Source: Psychrobacter immobilis
GTDB lineage: Bacteria; Pseudomonadota; Gammaproteobacteria; Pseudomonadales; Moraxellaceae
Direction: 5' to 3'
DNA length: 64,000 nt
Assembly: GCA_904846265.1 (NCBI GenBank)
Contig: CAJHAA010000010.1
Span: 62,001 to 126,000, forward strand
The notes under the pieces are model-generated. The model did no database searches and was not told where the DNA came from. It saw only the letters and a list, made by a program, of their open reading frames with translations. Shown piece after piece: positions 45,170 through 53,743 of this stretch. The position numbers and the translations under genes are program-made. The number at the start of each line of letters is the position of its first letter. The first letter of the stretch is position 1.

Positions 45170-45715
45170 CTAAGGTACAGGACGACCATCCGTCAGGGCT
45201 ATCCAACCACGAACGATACGATAAAGATGCCATATGAAGGTAAAAATCATGATTAGCAGGCCAAATACCGCTAATAATACCGAACCAATGGCAATATTAT
45301 TGCTATCAGCCAGCATACTGATGCCAACCCCCCCTAATGCAAAGGTAATGATAATGATGCCTAAGAAGAAAAATACGATGCTATACCAAAAGGTTTTAAT
45401 CTGCCAATCAAAATGCGTGGACAACCACGAACCCTCTGCGTCATGGCGCTTCGCATAGTTCATCACAATTGGTACAACCCACAGTAATCCAGCGGTAAAA
45501 TAGCTGATTACGTATAAAAAATAAGTAATGTGATTATAAGTGATTAAAGAACGGCGTTTACCATTGCTCATATTGTCACTCGCCCCATAGCTCTGCCTTT
45601 GCTGAGTCATTTCATGATCAAATGCAGCTTCAACTGACGCATTACTCTGGTGTTCAGCAGTTCTCGTCTGCTGATGGCTATGCGTGTCAGGTTTGCGATC
45701 AGAAGATTGGTTCAT
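45170..45715 (-). CDS. Membrane protein, DUF4870-like
   Basis: 181 residues. The first 55 are polar, Gln/His/Ser-rich and cytoplasmic. Three or so membrane segments follow: HITYFLYVISYFTAGLLWVVPIVMNYAKR, then AEGSWLSTHFDWQIKTFWYSIVFFFLGIIIITFALGG and IGSVLLAVFGLLIMIFTFIWHLYRIVRGWIAL. The middle block with H-F-x-WQ and the end RIVRGWIAL fit a small-membrane-protein family (DUF4870-like) common in Moraxellaceae. Function unknown. It lies between pyrD and gspM on the same strand. Confidence 0.75.
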   Translation of the reverse strand: MNQSSDRKPDTHSHQQTRTAEHQSNASVEAAFDHEMTQQRQSYGASDNMSNGKRRSLITYNHITYFLYVISYFTAGLLWVVPIVMNYAKRHDAEGSWLSTHFDWQIKTFWYSIVFFFLGIIIITFALGGVGISMLADSNNIAIGSVLLAVFGLLIMIFTFIWHLYRIVRGWIALTDGRPVP

Positions 45716-45880
45716 CTTAAATATCCATCTCTGGCTGTGTGATAGTTAATCAATTGTGTCAAACGTGCAATTTTTCAATGACACTAATGACAAATGGTTA
45801 TTTTAGAAACTGATGATCAGTTAATTTGGGGCAATAGTAGATAAGGAGTAAAATACTTCCAGTTTCCACAGCATATCGAT

Positions 45881-46447
45881 TTATGAGGTGACAGTCGCTT
45901 GTACTTGAATGGCTTTGGTAACCAAGTCTTGCTGTATCGATAGCTGACTGAACTGCCAACCTTGCTGTTCGAGTTTGCCAAGTGCGGTGCTGACCACCGC
46001 TTGACTGGCATGATTGAAGCTCAGTTGCACGGCATCACCCGTCGCAACGACTTGGGCGTTGGCAATACCTGAATTGTTTAACAATGCACTGATACTATTG
46101 GCAGGTGGCATGGCAGCTTCACCATCCGCCGTATTCATCGCATTACTATTGATATCGCCCGCTTGGGCACGCAACCAAAAGTAATCCGCCACTTGCTCTT
46201 GATAGTCGCGCTTACTGTCATTTGCCGCTTGATGAATACTATAACCACCATAGCCACCAATGAACAATAATAAGAACATAGACAGTACGGCCAATGCCAA
46301 CTGATCACGCGGCGAAAGTGCCTGCCAGCGTAACGATAGCATCTGTTGGAAATTATTTACACGCGTTGACAGCACATTGGTTCCAATACTGTTACTGGTC
46401 TCTGACGTGATGTTGTTACGTTTGGTGCGGCGCTGCAATCGTTTCAT
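45881..46447 (-). CDS. gspM: Type II secretion system protein M
   Basis: 188 residues, AAGG and GGAAA ahead of the ATG. It has a basic cytoplasmic N-terminus, one membrane segment at about 50-70 (QLALAVLSMFLLLFIGGYGGYSI) and a periplasmic ferredoxin-like domain ending FNHASQAVVSTALGKLEQQGWQFSQLSIQQ. This is the GspM plan, and it sits directly downstream of gspL as in other systems. GspM and GspL form the inner-membrane platform linking the GspE ATPase to the pseudopilus. Sequence identity in this family is low, so the call relies partly on context. Confidence 0.85.
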   Translation of the reverse strand: MKRLQRRTKRNNITSETSNSIGTNVLSTRVNNFQQMLSLRWQALSPRDQLALAVLSMFLLLFIGGYGGYSIHQAANDSKRDYQEQVADYFWLRAQAGDINSNAMNTADGEAAMPPANSISALLNNSGIANAQVVATGDAVQLSFNHASQAVVSTALGKLEQQGWQFSQLSIQQDLVTKAIQVQATVTS

Positions 46448-46512
46448 TTTCCAACCTTTTTGACTTTTATTACCACTGCCTATTTATTACCACTGCTTAG
46501 TTGGCAAATAAA

Positions 46513-47769
46513 TTATGATGCCGCTACATTGGTTTGCGTCGTGTCATTATTTTCTACGACATTCACCGTAACCTGACCACTAAACTGCCCTTGTTCATTA
46601 CTGTTTACCTGTGCAAGCTTGGCATTTAAACCCTGCGCAACAAGTGTGCTCGTAAATTTATCAAGACTATTACGATCAGCGGCAATCAAGGTAAAGCTGA
46701 GTGCTGATGGCTGCATCACTAAGGCTTGTGCCCGCAGTGAAGACTGCTTGATTAACGGGGATATGCGAGTCAATGCTGCCATATGAGAGGCTGGTGCTTG
46801 GCTGTCACTGCGCAGCTTTGGTTGCAATTGCACTTGCAGTTTGGTGCGCGAGCTTAATGGCTCGTTTGGGAACCAAGCTTGATACTGCGCCGCAATCTCA
46901 GCTTTGGTCGCTACCGCCGCTTTATTATATTGATACCACTGCAGGCCATCGGTCGCCATCTGTAATACCAGTGCCGATAACGCGACCATCGCTGCCACAC
47001 GCAAATACGGTGAGAGCTTTGAGTCCGTTGATTTAATAAAGAAGTTAAGCGCGTGACGCTCAGGGCTGTCAACAGGCTTGGGCGGCGTAGTCAATGTGGT
47101 TAATAATAACTGATGATCTGCAACAAGCGCGGCCGTTTCTGCTATAAAGCTCATGGGCATTGCCGAATTTGTTGGCTTTGAAAGATCATCTAAAACCGTT
47201 ATGGGCGGTAATATATTCACTTCACTTAAATGCGGGAAACGTTCAAAAATCAAGGGCAAATAACTGACAGCCATACCCTGTCGCAATGACTGACGCAGTA
47301 GCATGGTTTGCTCATCTTGATACAGTGTTACTTGCTGACCTGCCCCTTCATCTGGCGTTGGTAGCAATAAAAAATCAGGCAGTAACGCCGTTATGCTCAT
47401 GCCAGCGAGCTTAGCACTCTGCTGCCATGACTCGATATCGCTTTGCGCCAGTGCATACAGTTGGTGATTATCGGCTTCACTGATTTGCCGAATCGCCAAT
47501 TGCTCAACAGGGGTCAAGGATGTCTCTTCAAACAAGTATTGCTTGCCGCTATTGCCTAGCTGTTTAAGCTGAGTCGCATTCAGCTCAGTATCTACCTGCA
47601 ATATATGGCTTGATGGAAAATATAAACACAAAGTCTTCTGCGCATTGGTTTTATAATTGCCATAGATCGTTTGCAGCTGTTGCCAACCATCGACCGTTTG
47701 CCATTGCTGAATATCTTCATGCCAGACAGCTAGCGGGCTATGCTGCGCTCGTAACCAAACATGTAACAC
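46513..47769 (-). CDS. gspL: Type II secretion system protein L
   Basis: 418 residues with a GTG start 8 bases after AAGGA. The cytoplasmic actin-like domain (to about 255; LFEETSLTPVEQLAIRQI, YLPLIFERFP) binds GspE. One membrane segment lies at about 258-277 and a periplasmic domain follows. This matches GspL. gspM follows after 65 bases. No other gsp gene is in this window, so the type II system genes are scattered, as seen in Acinetobacter. Confidence 0.87.
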   Translation of the reverse strand: MLHVWLRAQHSPLAVWHEDIQQWQTVDGWQQLQTIYGNYKTNAQKTLCLYFPSSHILQVDTELNATQLKQLGNSGKQYLFEETSLTPVEQLAIRQISEADNHQLYALAQSDIESWQQSAKLAGMSITALLPDFLLLPTPDEGAGQQVTLYQDEQTMLLRQSLRQGMAVSYLPLIFERFPHLSEVNILPPITVLDDLSKPTNSAMPMSFIAETAALVADHQLLLTTLTTPPKPVDSPERHALNFFIKSTDSKLSPYLRVAAMVALSALVLQMATDGLQWYQYNKAAVATKAEIAAQYQAWFPNEPLSSRTKLQVQLQPKLRSDSQAPASHMAALTRISPLIKQSSLRAQALVMQPSALSFTLIAADRNSLDKFTSTLVAQGLNAKLAQVNSNEQGQFSGQVTVNVVENNDTTQTNVAAS

Positions 47770-47909
47770 TAAGCGTGTCCTTAATTATTAAAGCTGTTTT
47801 AAAGATAGGATAAGGTAGGATTCAGACAATTTCATTCTTTAACCAGTTTAACACCACTAAGCATCAATAGAATAAGTGCCAACAGTATCACTGATGATTC
47901 GATCTAATC

Positions 47910-48368
47910 TCAATACGGCTGCTCAGGCACAAAACGATCAATCTCTTTTGCCATACCTGCCATTACAAAGTCCATCTCAAACACCCTTGCTTCTGCAAGA
48001 GAAAATGATTCAGGATAATCACCAGTTAATAGACCAGCGAGATAAGCGACGATAGACATATGACACACCACTACCAGACACTCAGCGTCAATATTCGCAA
48101 TATCTATTAAAGCTTGACGCGCATCATCAGAAGGCGTGATATTTTCCTGTACGATTACTGCAACCTTGGGCGCGCGCGTTTGAAATGCTGCTAGCGTCTG
48201 CTGCGCTCTATCATAGGGACTGACGACAAAATAATCAGGATGATAGTGAGTCATCACATACTCTGCCGTCTGCATTGCTTGCTGTTGACCAAAGTCAGTT
48301 AACTGGCGCGCGCTGTCTGGACGCGATTCATCTTCTGCTTGACCATGACGTACTAGTATAATTTTCAT
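47910..48368 (-). CDS. sixA: Phosphohistidine phosphatase SixA
   Basis: 152 residues, AAAGGAAG before the ATG. The RHG motif is at the start (MKIILVRHGQAEDESRPDSARQLTDFGQQQA), with VVSPYDRAQQTL and CLVVVCHMSIVAYLAGLL carrying the second catalytic His. It is a small histidine-phosphatase-fold enzyme; E. coli SixA removes phosphate from ArcB and the nitrogen phosphotransferase. Target here is unknown. It lies between gpsA and gspL on the same strand. Confidence 0.9.
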   Translation of the reverse strand: MKIILVRHGQAEDESRPDSARQLTDFGQQQAMQTAEYVMTHYHPDYFVVSPYDRAQQTLAAFQTRAPKVAVIVQENITPSDDARQALIDIANIDAECLVVVCHMSIVAYLAGLLTGDYPESFSLAEARVFEMDFVMAGMAKEIDRFVPEQPY

Positions 48369-48452
48369 AACCTTCCTTTATGCATTGTCATGATGACGTT
48401 GTTTGCAGAATAATCATTCTTAGAACAACGTCATCATTTAACATTGGGGTTT

Positions 48453-49748
48453 TTACTTACTGTCAGTATCGCCACTTTCATCATCAGTGCTATCGCTTGA
48501 CGACTTCATCTGCGCAGTTAGCGCCGCATTACTATGATCATGCGCCATTACAAATTCAACATCACTACGGAAGCCAGCTTCCATGAGATGTAACGCCACA
48601 CCTAATGCTGCTTTATCTTCATAAATGACCGCATACAATGCATGGGTAATAGGCATGTAGATGCCTTGCTTGGTGGCTTTCTCATGCACTTGCTGAATGG
48701 TATTGACCCCTTCAGCCGTTTGACCGAGTTTTTTCACCGCAGCCTCAATACTCATACCGCGACCGAGCATGTTACCGATACGATAGTTACGACTGAGCTC
48801 TGAGCTACAAGTGGCGTATAAATCACCCACACCAGACAACCCTAAAAACGTCAGTGGATTCGCACCCGCTTCCACGCCAAAGCGGCTCATCTCTGCCAAA
48901 GCACGAGTCAAGATCATCGCTTTGGTATTTTCACCGACATCATAAGCTGCCGCCATTCCCATGGCAATCGCATAGATATTTTTTAGCGCGCCGCCAAGCT
49001 CCACACCTTTGACATCATCACTGGCAAACACTCGAAAAAACGCACTATGTAATGCGGCTTGTACGGCATGGCGCAATGGCTCAGACTCACTGGCGATAAC
49101 GGTCGCCGATGGCATGTTTTTCATGATTTCTATCGCAAGGTTTGGCCCCGACATGACACCAAAATTCACTTCAGGTAGCTCATCTTTAATAATGTCGCTC
49201 ATCATGGCAAAAGTATCTTTTTCCATACCTTTGGTCAATGACACAATAGACTGACCACTGATAAATGGTGCAATATTCTTTAGGGTCTCACGAAAAGCCA
49301 AACCAGGCACCGCAATAAAAACGATATCTTTATCTTTGACGGCTGCTGCCAAGTCATGGCTGTACTTAAGACTGTCATCAAGCTTATAACCTGGTAAATA
49401 TTTTTTATTGGTCTGTGTCTTTATCATCGCCTTTACCGTACGCTTGTTACGTACCCATAGCGTGGTATCACAGCCATTGCGTGCAGCCAAGTTTGCCATT
49501 GCTGTACCAAAACTACCACCGCCTAAAAACGCCAAACGTAGCTTGGTAGGATTACTGTGAATATCCGCCATGTTTTTTGCCACTGCTGATTCTACCGCGC
49601 TAGGATTGAGTTTTTTACGACCAATACCCGATTTGGTAGCACGTTCGATGATACCTGCCAGCAGACTGTTTTGCTTTTCAGGGGCATTCGTATTCACCTC
49701 AGTATTATCGCTACTGATGTCTTTATTGCTCTCATTAGGGCTGGTCAT
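48453..49748 (-). CDS. gpsA: Glycerol-3-phosphate dehydrogenase [NAD(P)+]
   Basis: 431 residues against about 340 in E. coli. The dinucleotide loop LAFLGGGSFGTAMANLAARNG is at about 72-91. Further blocks are VSLTKGMEKDTFAMMSDII, GPNLAIEIMKNMPSATVIAS, GVELGGALKNIYAIAMGMAAAY (catalytic Lys) and GLSGVGDLYATCSSELSRNYRIG. It makes glycerol-3-phosphate for phospholipids. The first 66 residues and the Ser/Asp-rich last 15 are extra; an internal ATG at residue 60 could be the real start, but GGATAA precedes the first ATG. Confidence 0.95.
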   Translation of the reverse strand: MTSPNESNKDISSDNTEVNTNAPEKQNSLLAGIIERATKSGIGRKKLNPSAVESAVAKNMADIHSNPTKLRLAFLGGGSFGTAMANLAARNGCDTTLWVRNKRTVKAMIKTQTNKKYLPGYKLDDSLKYSHDLAAAVKDKDIVFIAVPGLAFRETLKNIAPFISGQSIVSLTKGMEKDTFAMMSDIIKDELPEVNFGVMSGPNLAIEIMKNMPSATVIASESEPLRHAVQAALHSAFFRVFASDDVKGVELGGALKNIYAIAMGMAAAYDVGENTKAMILTRALAEMSRFGVEAGANPLTFLGLSGVGDLYATCSSELSRNYRIGNMLGRGMSIEAAVKKLGQTAEGVNTIQQVHEKATKQGIYMPITHALYAVIYEDKAALGVALHLMEAGFRSDVEFVMAHDHSNAALTAQMKSSSDSTDDESGDTDSK

Positions 49749-49903
49749 TTGCTGTTATCCGTATTGGCTAATTTATTATTAATAGAATTTATCATGGGTT
49801 ATTTATCATGACTTATGACGCTTTAGAGCTTTAGAGTATTGAGGCTATCTATCTTTTTGCTACACGACCGACTGTCTTCTTAGAGAGCGGTATTCGTCAA
49901 GAG

Positions 49904-49926
49904 AAAAGCGCCACTAAACAGCGCTT
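49904..49926 (-). terminator. Weak minus-strand terminator after the nitroreductase gene
   Basis: AAGCGC and GCGCTT (49906-49926) pair around a 9-base loop. On the minus strand TTCTCTT follows. It lies just after the nitroreductase stop codon. Confidence 0.5.
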
Positions 49927-49933
49927 AGATATA

Positions 49934-50578
49934 TTATGACTCAAATCGCACTAAAGACTCGATATCAATCGGTTTACGGGCGGGTTCATTTTTGGGACTG
50001 GTGCCAGTATAAACAAAAGCCGTTACATAATCATCTGGACCAACGTCAAAATATGATTTAACAGCAGCTTCATTACATAGCAGTCCCGTACGCCACACTG
50101 TACTAAAACCTTGGGCTTTTAGCGCCAAAATCAGGTTTTGTACAGCTGCACCCGCACTTAGCATTTGTTCAAAAGGAGGAACTTTTTTGTGCGCTTGTAT
50201 TTTTGTGATAACCGTGATGATGACGGGCGCTCTTAATGGCATGGCTTGAGTTTTTGCGATGTCCTTTTCGGACAGCGTTTCGCCCTCTTGCACCGCTTTG
50301 GCTTGAGCCGCTTCGACCAAGGCATTGCCCAATTCATGACGGGCGTCCCCCTGTGTCACTATAAAATGCCATGGACGCAGTTTTTTATGATCTGGCGCTG
50401 TCGCCGCACACTCAATCGCTGTTTCGATTTGGGCATGTGTGGGTGCTGGCGTATCCAAATTACCCATACTGCGCCTTGAGTTGATCCAACCAATCATTTC
50501 TTCACTGCTAATCGGCATACTGTCTGTGGCGATGTCTTTGGTCGACAGTTTTTTATCATTTTCGTCGGATATAGTCAT
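49934..50578 (-). CDS. Nitroreductase family protein (YdjA-like)
   Basis: 214 residues, AAGGAGCG before the ATG. INSRRSMGNLDTPAPTHAQIETAIECAATAPDHKKLRPWHFIVTQGDARHEL matches the FMN-binding start of the compact YdjA branch. MLSAGAAVQNLILALKAQGFSTVWRTG is the second FMN block. These are homodimeric flavin enzymes that reduce nitro compounds or quinones with NAD(P)H; the natural substrate is unknown. A polar 20-residue N-terminus is extra. It sits downstream of zapE by about 190 bases. Confidence 0.9.
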   Translation of the reverse strand: MTISDENDKKLSTKDIATDSMPISSEEMIGWINSRRSMGNLDTPAPTHAQIETAIECAATAPDHKKLRPWHFIVTQGDARHELGNALVEAAQAKAVQEGETLSEKDIAKTQAMPLRAPVIITVITKIQAHKKVPPFEQMLSAGAAVQNLILALKAQGFSTVWRTGLLCNEAAVKSYFDVGPDDYVTAFVYTGTSPKNEPARKPIDIESLVRFES

Positions 50579-50766
50579 TACCGCTCCTTATTTATTATTA
50601 TCTTTTATGCAAAAAACCAATGCTTTGGTTTGCTCTCAATACTGTCAAAAAACATGTTATGTCAAACGAATATATGCCAATATTGAGTATGAGTGACTTG
50701 AATGAAAAACCATGAGTGCTTTAATCGACAACTTGTAGATTATCATCGGCTATGAAGAGGCTTTGA

Positions 50767-51921
50767 TTATGCCGCATCATCGACCCGATGCTCCATGCGC
50801 AGATAATCCTCTGACTGCATCTCAAGCAAGCGCGAGCGTGTCCGTTCAATCTCAAACGCCAACTTCTCTCCTTGATATAGGTCCAAAATCGACTGCTGTG
50901 CTCTAACCAGCAACTTAACACGGCGATCATAAAACTCATCAACCAGATAAATAAACCGACGGGTCGGATCACGTAAGTCATCGTCTAAGGCAGGCACGGC
51001 ATTGACCAATACTGTACTGAACTGCTTGGCAATTTCGATGAAATCAGACGCTGATCGTGGCTCCATACATAAATGACGGAAATCACAGAATAAAATATCC
51101 TCAGTGCGAGCGTTAATTCTAATTTCGCGACCATTAATCGTAATCGGCTCATTACTGATTTTTTGGTTATTGGATAAACTGGCAAAACGGTTGGCTAACC
51201 AATGATGATTCGCTTTCGTCATAGGCGATTCATATAGCTCTGCCTGCTGCAATACGCGCAAACGATAGTCGATACCAGAATCGATATTCATCACCGTAGT
51301 ATGACGCTCCACTTCAGCGATAGCGGGCATAAAACGGTCACGATGTAAGCCGTCTTTATACAACCCTGATGGCTCAATATTTGAGGTGGCGACCAATGTA
51401 ATACCACGATTGAATAGCATGGTAAATAAATCACCCAAAATCATGGCATCAGAAACGTTAGAAACAAAGAACTCATCGAAACAGATAATAACCGCTTCTG
51501 CATAAATGATGTCGGCGACTTTTTCTAATGGGTCACTCTCACCTTGCAGCTTATTTAGCTCTTGATGAACACGCTGCATGAAATGATGAAAATGCAGACG
51601 CATCTTGCGATCAATGGTCAATGAATCATAAAACATGTCCATCATCCATGTTTTACCACGACCTACCCCGCCCCACATATACAAACCCGTTGGTGCTGTC
51701 GGCTTGGACTTTAAAAAGCTAAAAAAGCCTTTCTTCTGTGGCGCACTATTGATGAGCTGATGATGTATCTCATCAAGATAGCTCATGGCCTTAAATTGCT
51801 GCTCATCTCGAGTAAACTCATCTGTACTGACGGCTTGCTCGTAACGTTGCAATGGAGATAAACTCATAATACGACTCATCATTAGACAAAATAAATAGTA
51901 AGGTAATGGTTGATTCTGCAT
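50767..51921 (-). CDS. zapE: Cell division protein ZapE (AFG1-like ATPase)
   Basis: 384 residues. Walker A is GGVGRGKT at 84-91, Walker B is AVIICFDEFFVSN, and LFNRGITLVATSNIEPSGLYKDGLHRDRFMPAI and FIYLVDEFYDRRVKLL are family blocks. ZapE is an ATPase acting on FtsZ in the division ring. The first ATG is uncertain: Met15, Met16 and Met19 are alternatives and SLSPLQRYEQ after Met19 is where similarity begins. A 170 bp MITE-like element ends 66 bases upstream of the first ATG. Confidence 0.93.
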   Translation of the reverse strand: MQNQPLPYYLFCLMMSRIMSLSPLQRYEQAVSTDEFTRDEQQFKAMSYLDEIHHQLINSAPQKKGFFSFLKSKPTAPTGLYMWGGVGRGKTWMMDMFYDSLTIDRKMRLHFHHFMQRVHQELNKLQGESDPLEKVADIIYAEAVIICFDEFFVSNVSDAMILGDLFTMLFNRGITLVATSNIEPSGLYKDGLHRDRFMPAIAEVERHTTVMNIDSGIDYRLRVLQQAELYESPMTKANHHWLANRFASLSNNQKISNEPITINGREIRINARTEDILFCDFRHLCMEPRSASDFIEIAKQFSTVLVNAVPALDDDLRDPTRRFIYLVDEFYDRRVKLLVRAQQSILDLYQGEKLAFEIERTRSRLLEMQSEDYLRMEHRVDDAA

Positions 51922-51987
51922 GAACTCGTCAAAGTAAAGCGATCAGAGTTCATGACTTGATAGCGGTTCTCTATCCTAATATTACTA

Positions 51988-52157
51988 GGGTGTGTCATCA
52001 ATTAGATTGTGAGGCTTAAAATGAGAAAAATTGTAGATAAACAAGGAAGAAATTGCCGTTAATATGAACATATTGACAAAATTTCTGACGATGTTTAGCA
52101 AAATTTAGCCATTTTAAGACCACTAAATGTATTCATGTGCTAATTGATGACACGCCC
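51988..52157. mobile_element. MITE-like element, copy 2 (170 bp)
   Basis: Begins GGGTGTGTCATCAATTAG and ends CTAATTGATGACACGCCC. These inverted ends match at 17 of 18 positions. TA lies at both sides (51986-51987, 52158-52159). Length is identical to copy 1 and the internal blocks AAACAAGGAA and CTGACGATGTTTAGCAAAAT run in the same order. It sits between the alpha/beta hydrolase stop codon (10 bases away) and the zapE start. Confidence 0.87.
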
Positions 52158-52167
52158 TAGGTAACAA

Positions 52168-52827
52168 CTAAGCGTCGCTACCAAAGGTATGCTTTTCTAA
52201 TAAGCCTTTCAATTCTGACAGACGTCCATGAAAAAAGTGCCCTGCGCCATCTACGATGCTGACAGCAATCCCCAATCGCTCCGCAAATGCTTGCATATTA
52301 TCAGGGTCAATCACTTCATCAGCATTGCCATAAATCTCAAACGTTTTATCGGCTGGCAAGCTTATATCACTGCTGTCATTTTTTTCAACGGATGGAGCAA
52401 TAAGGGCGATTTTAGTAATCTCAAAATCGCCTAGCCCCCAAATATGAGGGGCTTCAAGCACCTGCTCAGCCACCCGTGCTGTCACATAACCGCCAAAAGA
52501 GAAACCACCCAACCATAACTTGCGCGCATTGGTTTGCTCTGGAATCCATTGTAGCACGGTCATTGCATCTACGACTTCACCATCCGCATAATCGTGCTCG
52601 CCAGTCGACTGCTCGACACCGCGAAAGTTAAAGCGTATCACGTGCATACCATTATCACGAGCAAAGCGATACATCGTCGTTACCACTTTATTATTCATCG
52701 TGCCGTCAAATAACGGATTGGGATGACACAGTAACGCCACTGTATCGGTATTTGGATTGTTAGGATTGTCTTGTTGCCAAAGCGCGTCGACTTCGAGCAC
52801 GCCAGCAGGAGCAGGAATTAATGGCAT
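52168..52827 (-). CDS. Alpha/beta hydrolase (COG2945-like)
   Basis: 219 residues. The blocks VALLCHPNPLFDGTMNNKVV, MHVIRFNFRGVEQSTGEHDYADGEVVDAMTVL and the nucleophile elbow GFSFGGYVTARVAE define a small alpha/beta hydrolase. The later NADEVIDPD and GAGHFFHGRL carry the acid and the catalytic His. Such proteins are cytoplasmic esterase-like enzymes with unknown substrates. No lid domain fits in this short length. The MITE-like element abuts its 3' end. Confidence 0.88.
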   Translation of the reverse strand: MPLIPAPAGVLEVDALWQQDNPNNPNTDTVALLCHPNPLFDGTMNNKVVTTMYRFARDNGMHVIRFNFRGVEQSTGEHDYADGEVVDAMTVLQWIPEQTNARKLWLGGFSFGGYVTARVAEQVLEAPHIWGLGDFEITKIALIAPSVEKNDSSDISLPADKTFEIYGNADEVIDPDNMQAFAERLGIAVSIVDGAGHFFHGRLSELKGLLEKHTFGSDA

Positions 52828-53141
52828 AAAATTACTTATTGATTAAAAATGAATAGGTCAATTATCCTAGATATGGTTTATATTTCAAGTGATTTGCTGT
52901 GTCATAGTACCGCTTATTTTCATTTTCGCTCATCATAAGTAAACGTCGCCTATGAATATATGATGAATATGTGCGGTCTCTGCAATACCGCACACAATAA
53001 CCGACTAGACACCCCAGAGCCGAATAGGGTAGATTCATCATAGTTGTTGAGCCACCTATGGACTGATACGTGCATGGCGTATCCTCAACTTTGCTGTGAT
53101 ATTCAACTTTATGTATGACTGACAGACATTAGGAATCGTTT
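52828..53141. other. Divergent intergenic region
   Basis: 314 bases between the hydrolase gene (leftward) and a lipoprotein gene (rightward), without a gene or notable repeat. It should contain both promoters. Confidence 0.45.
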
Positions 53142-53510
53142 ATGAATACTATTAATAAAACCGCTGCACTGACTGCTACTTTGGCGGCAGCACTCGCCCT
53201 AAGTGCTTGCCAAACTACGCCTTCATCACCAGTTATCCAGCGTGCCAACTCTATTTATGAGACGACTGGCATCGCCGATAGCAAAGTAAAAGCACAGCAA
53301 AATGCGATAGACAGCGCACAAAAGACTTGCAGAGGTAAGCAAGTTATTATCGTCGATGACAAAGTCACTTATAACGGTATTTTAGATGAAAATACAGGTC
53401 GGATGATTGGGCAAGCCAGTGCCGTCCTCGGTACGATCCTTGGTACGGGCTCGCCGAACTTATCACGTGATGACGATTACGAGTATAAAATCAACTTTCG
53501 TTGCCAATAA
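53142..53510 (+). CDS. Predicted lipoprotein
   Basis: 122 residues, AGGA before the ATG. The signal ends in lipobox ALSAC, with the lipidated Cys at 23. The mature part has IYETTGIADSKVKAQQNAIDSAQKTC, a short beta stretch (QVIIVDDKVTYNG), a Gly/Thr-rich segment and a final Cys, perhaps a disulfide between the two non-lipid cysteines. No domain is recognised. It is likely an outer-membrane-attached periplasmic protein. It is transcribed alone and followed by a terminator-like hairpin. Confidence 0.72.
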   Translation: MNTINKTAALTATLAAALALSACQTTPSSPVIQRANSIYETTGIADSKVKAQQNAIDSAQKTCRGKQVIIVDDKVTYNGILDENTGRMIGQASAVLGTILGTGSPNLSRDDDYEYKINFRCQ

Positions 53511-53587
53511 AACAATTATTATTTCATAAAGCACTTATTTGGCGGCTCGTTATTTAATAAAGCATCTTGTTATTTAATAAAGTATGT

Positions 53588-53645
53588 AGCCAACCAATCA
53601 GCGATAGGAATATATTAGTCGCTGACGGGTTGGCTTCTCTTTTTG
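53588..53645 (+). terminator. Rho-independent terminator
   Basis: AGCCAACC and TCAGCGA on the left pair with TCGCTGA and GGTTGGCT on the right (one small internal loop). CTTCTCTTTTT follows. It lies 80 bases after the lipoprotein gene. Confidence 0.7.
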
Positions 53646-53743
53646 TGTGCTCGCTTTTGGGGTAAACTACCCTTTCTGATTTTTTATGACTCTTACTCTA
53701 TAAACAGCCCGTTTTTAAGCTCCCTCACTTTTGGTCTATTATT

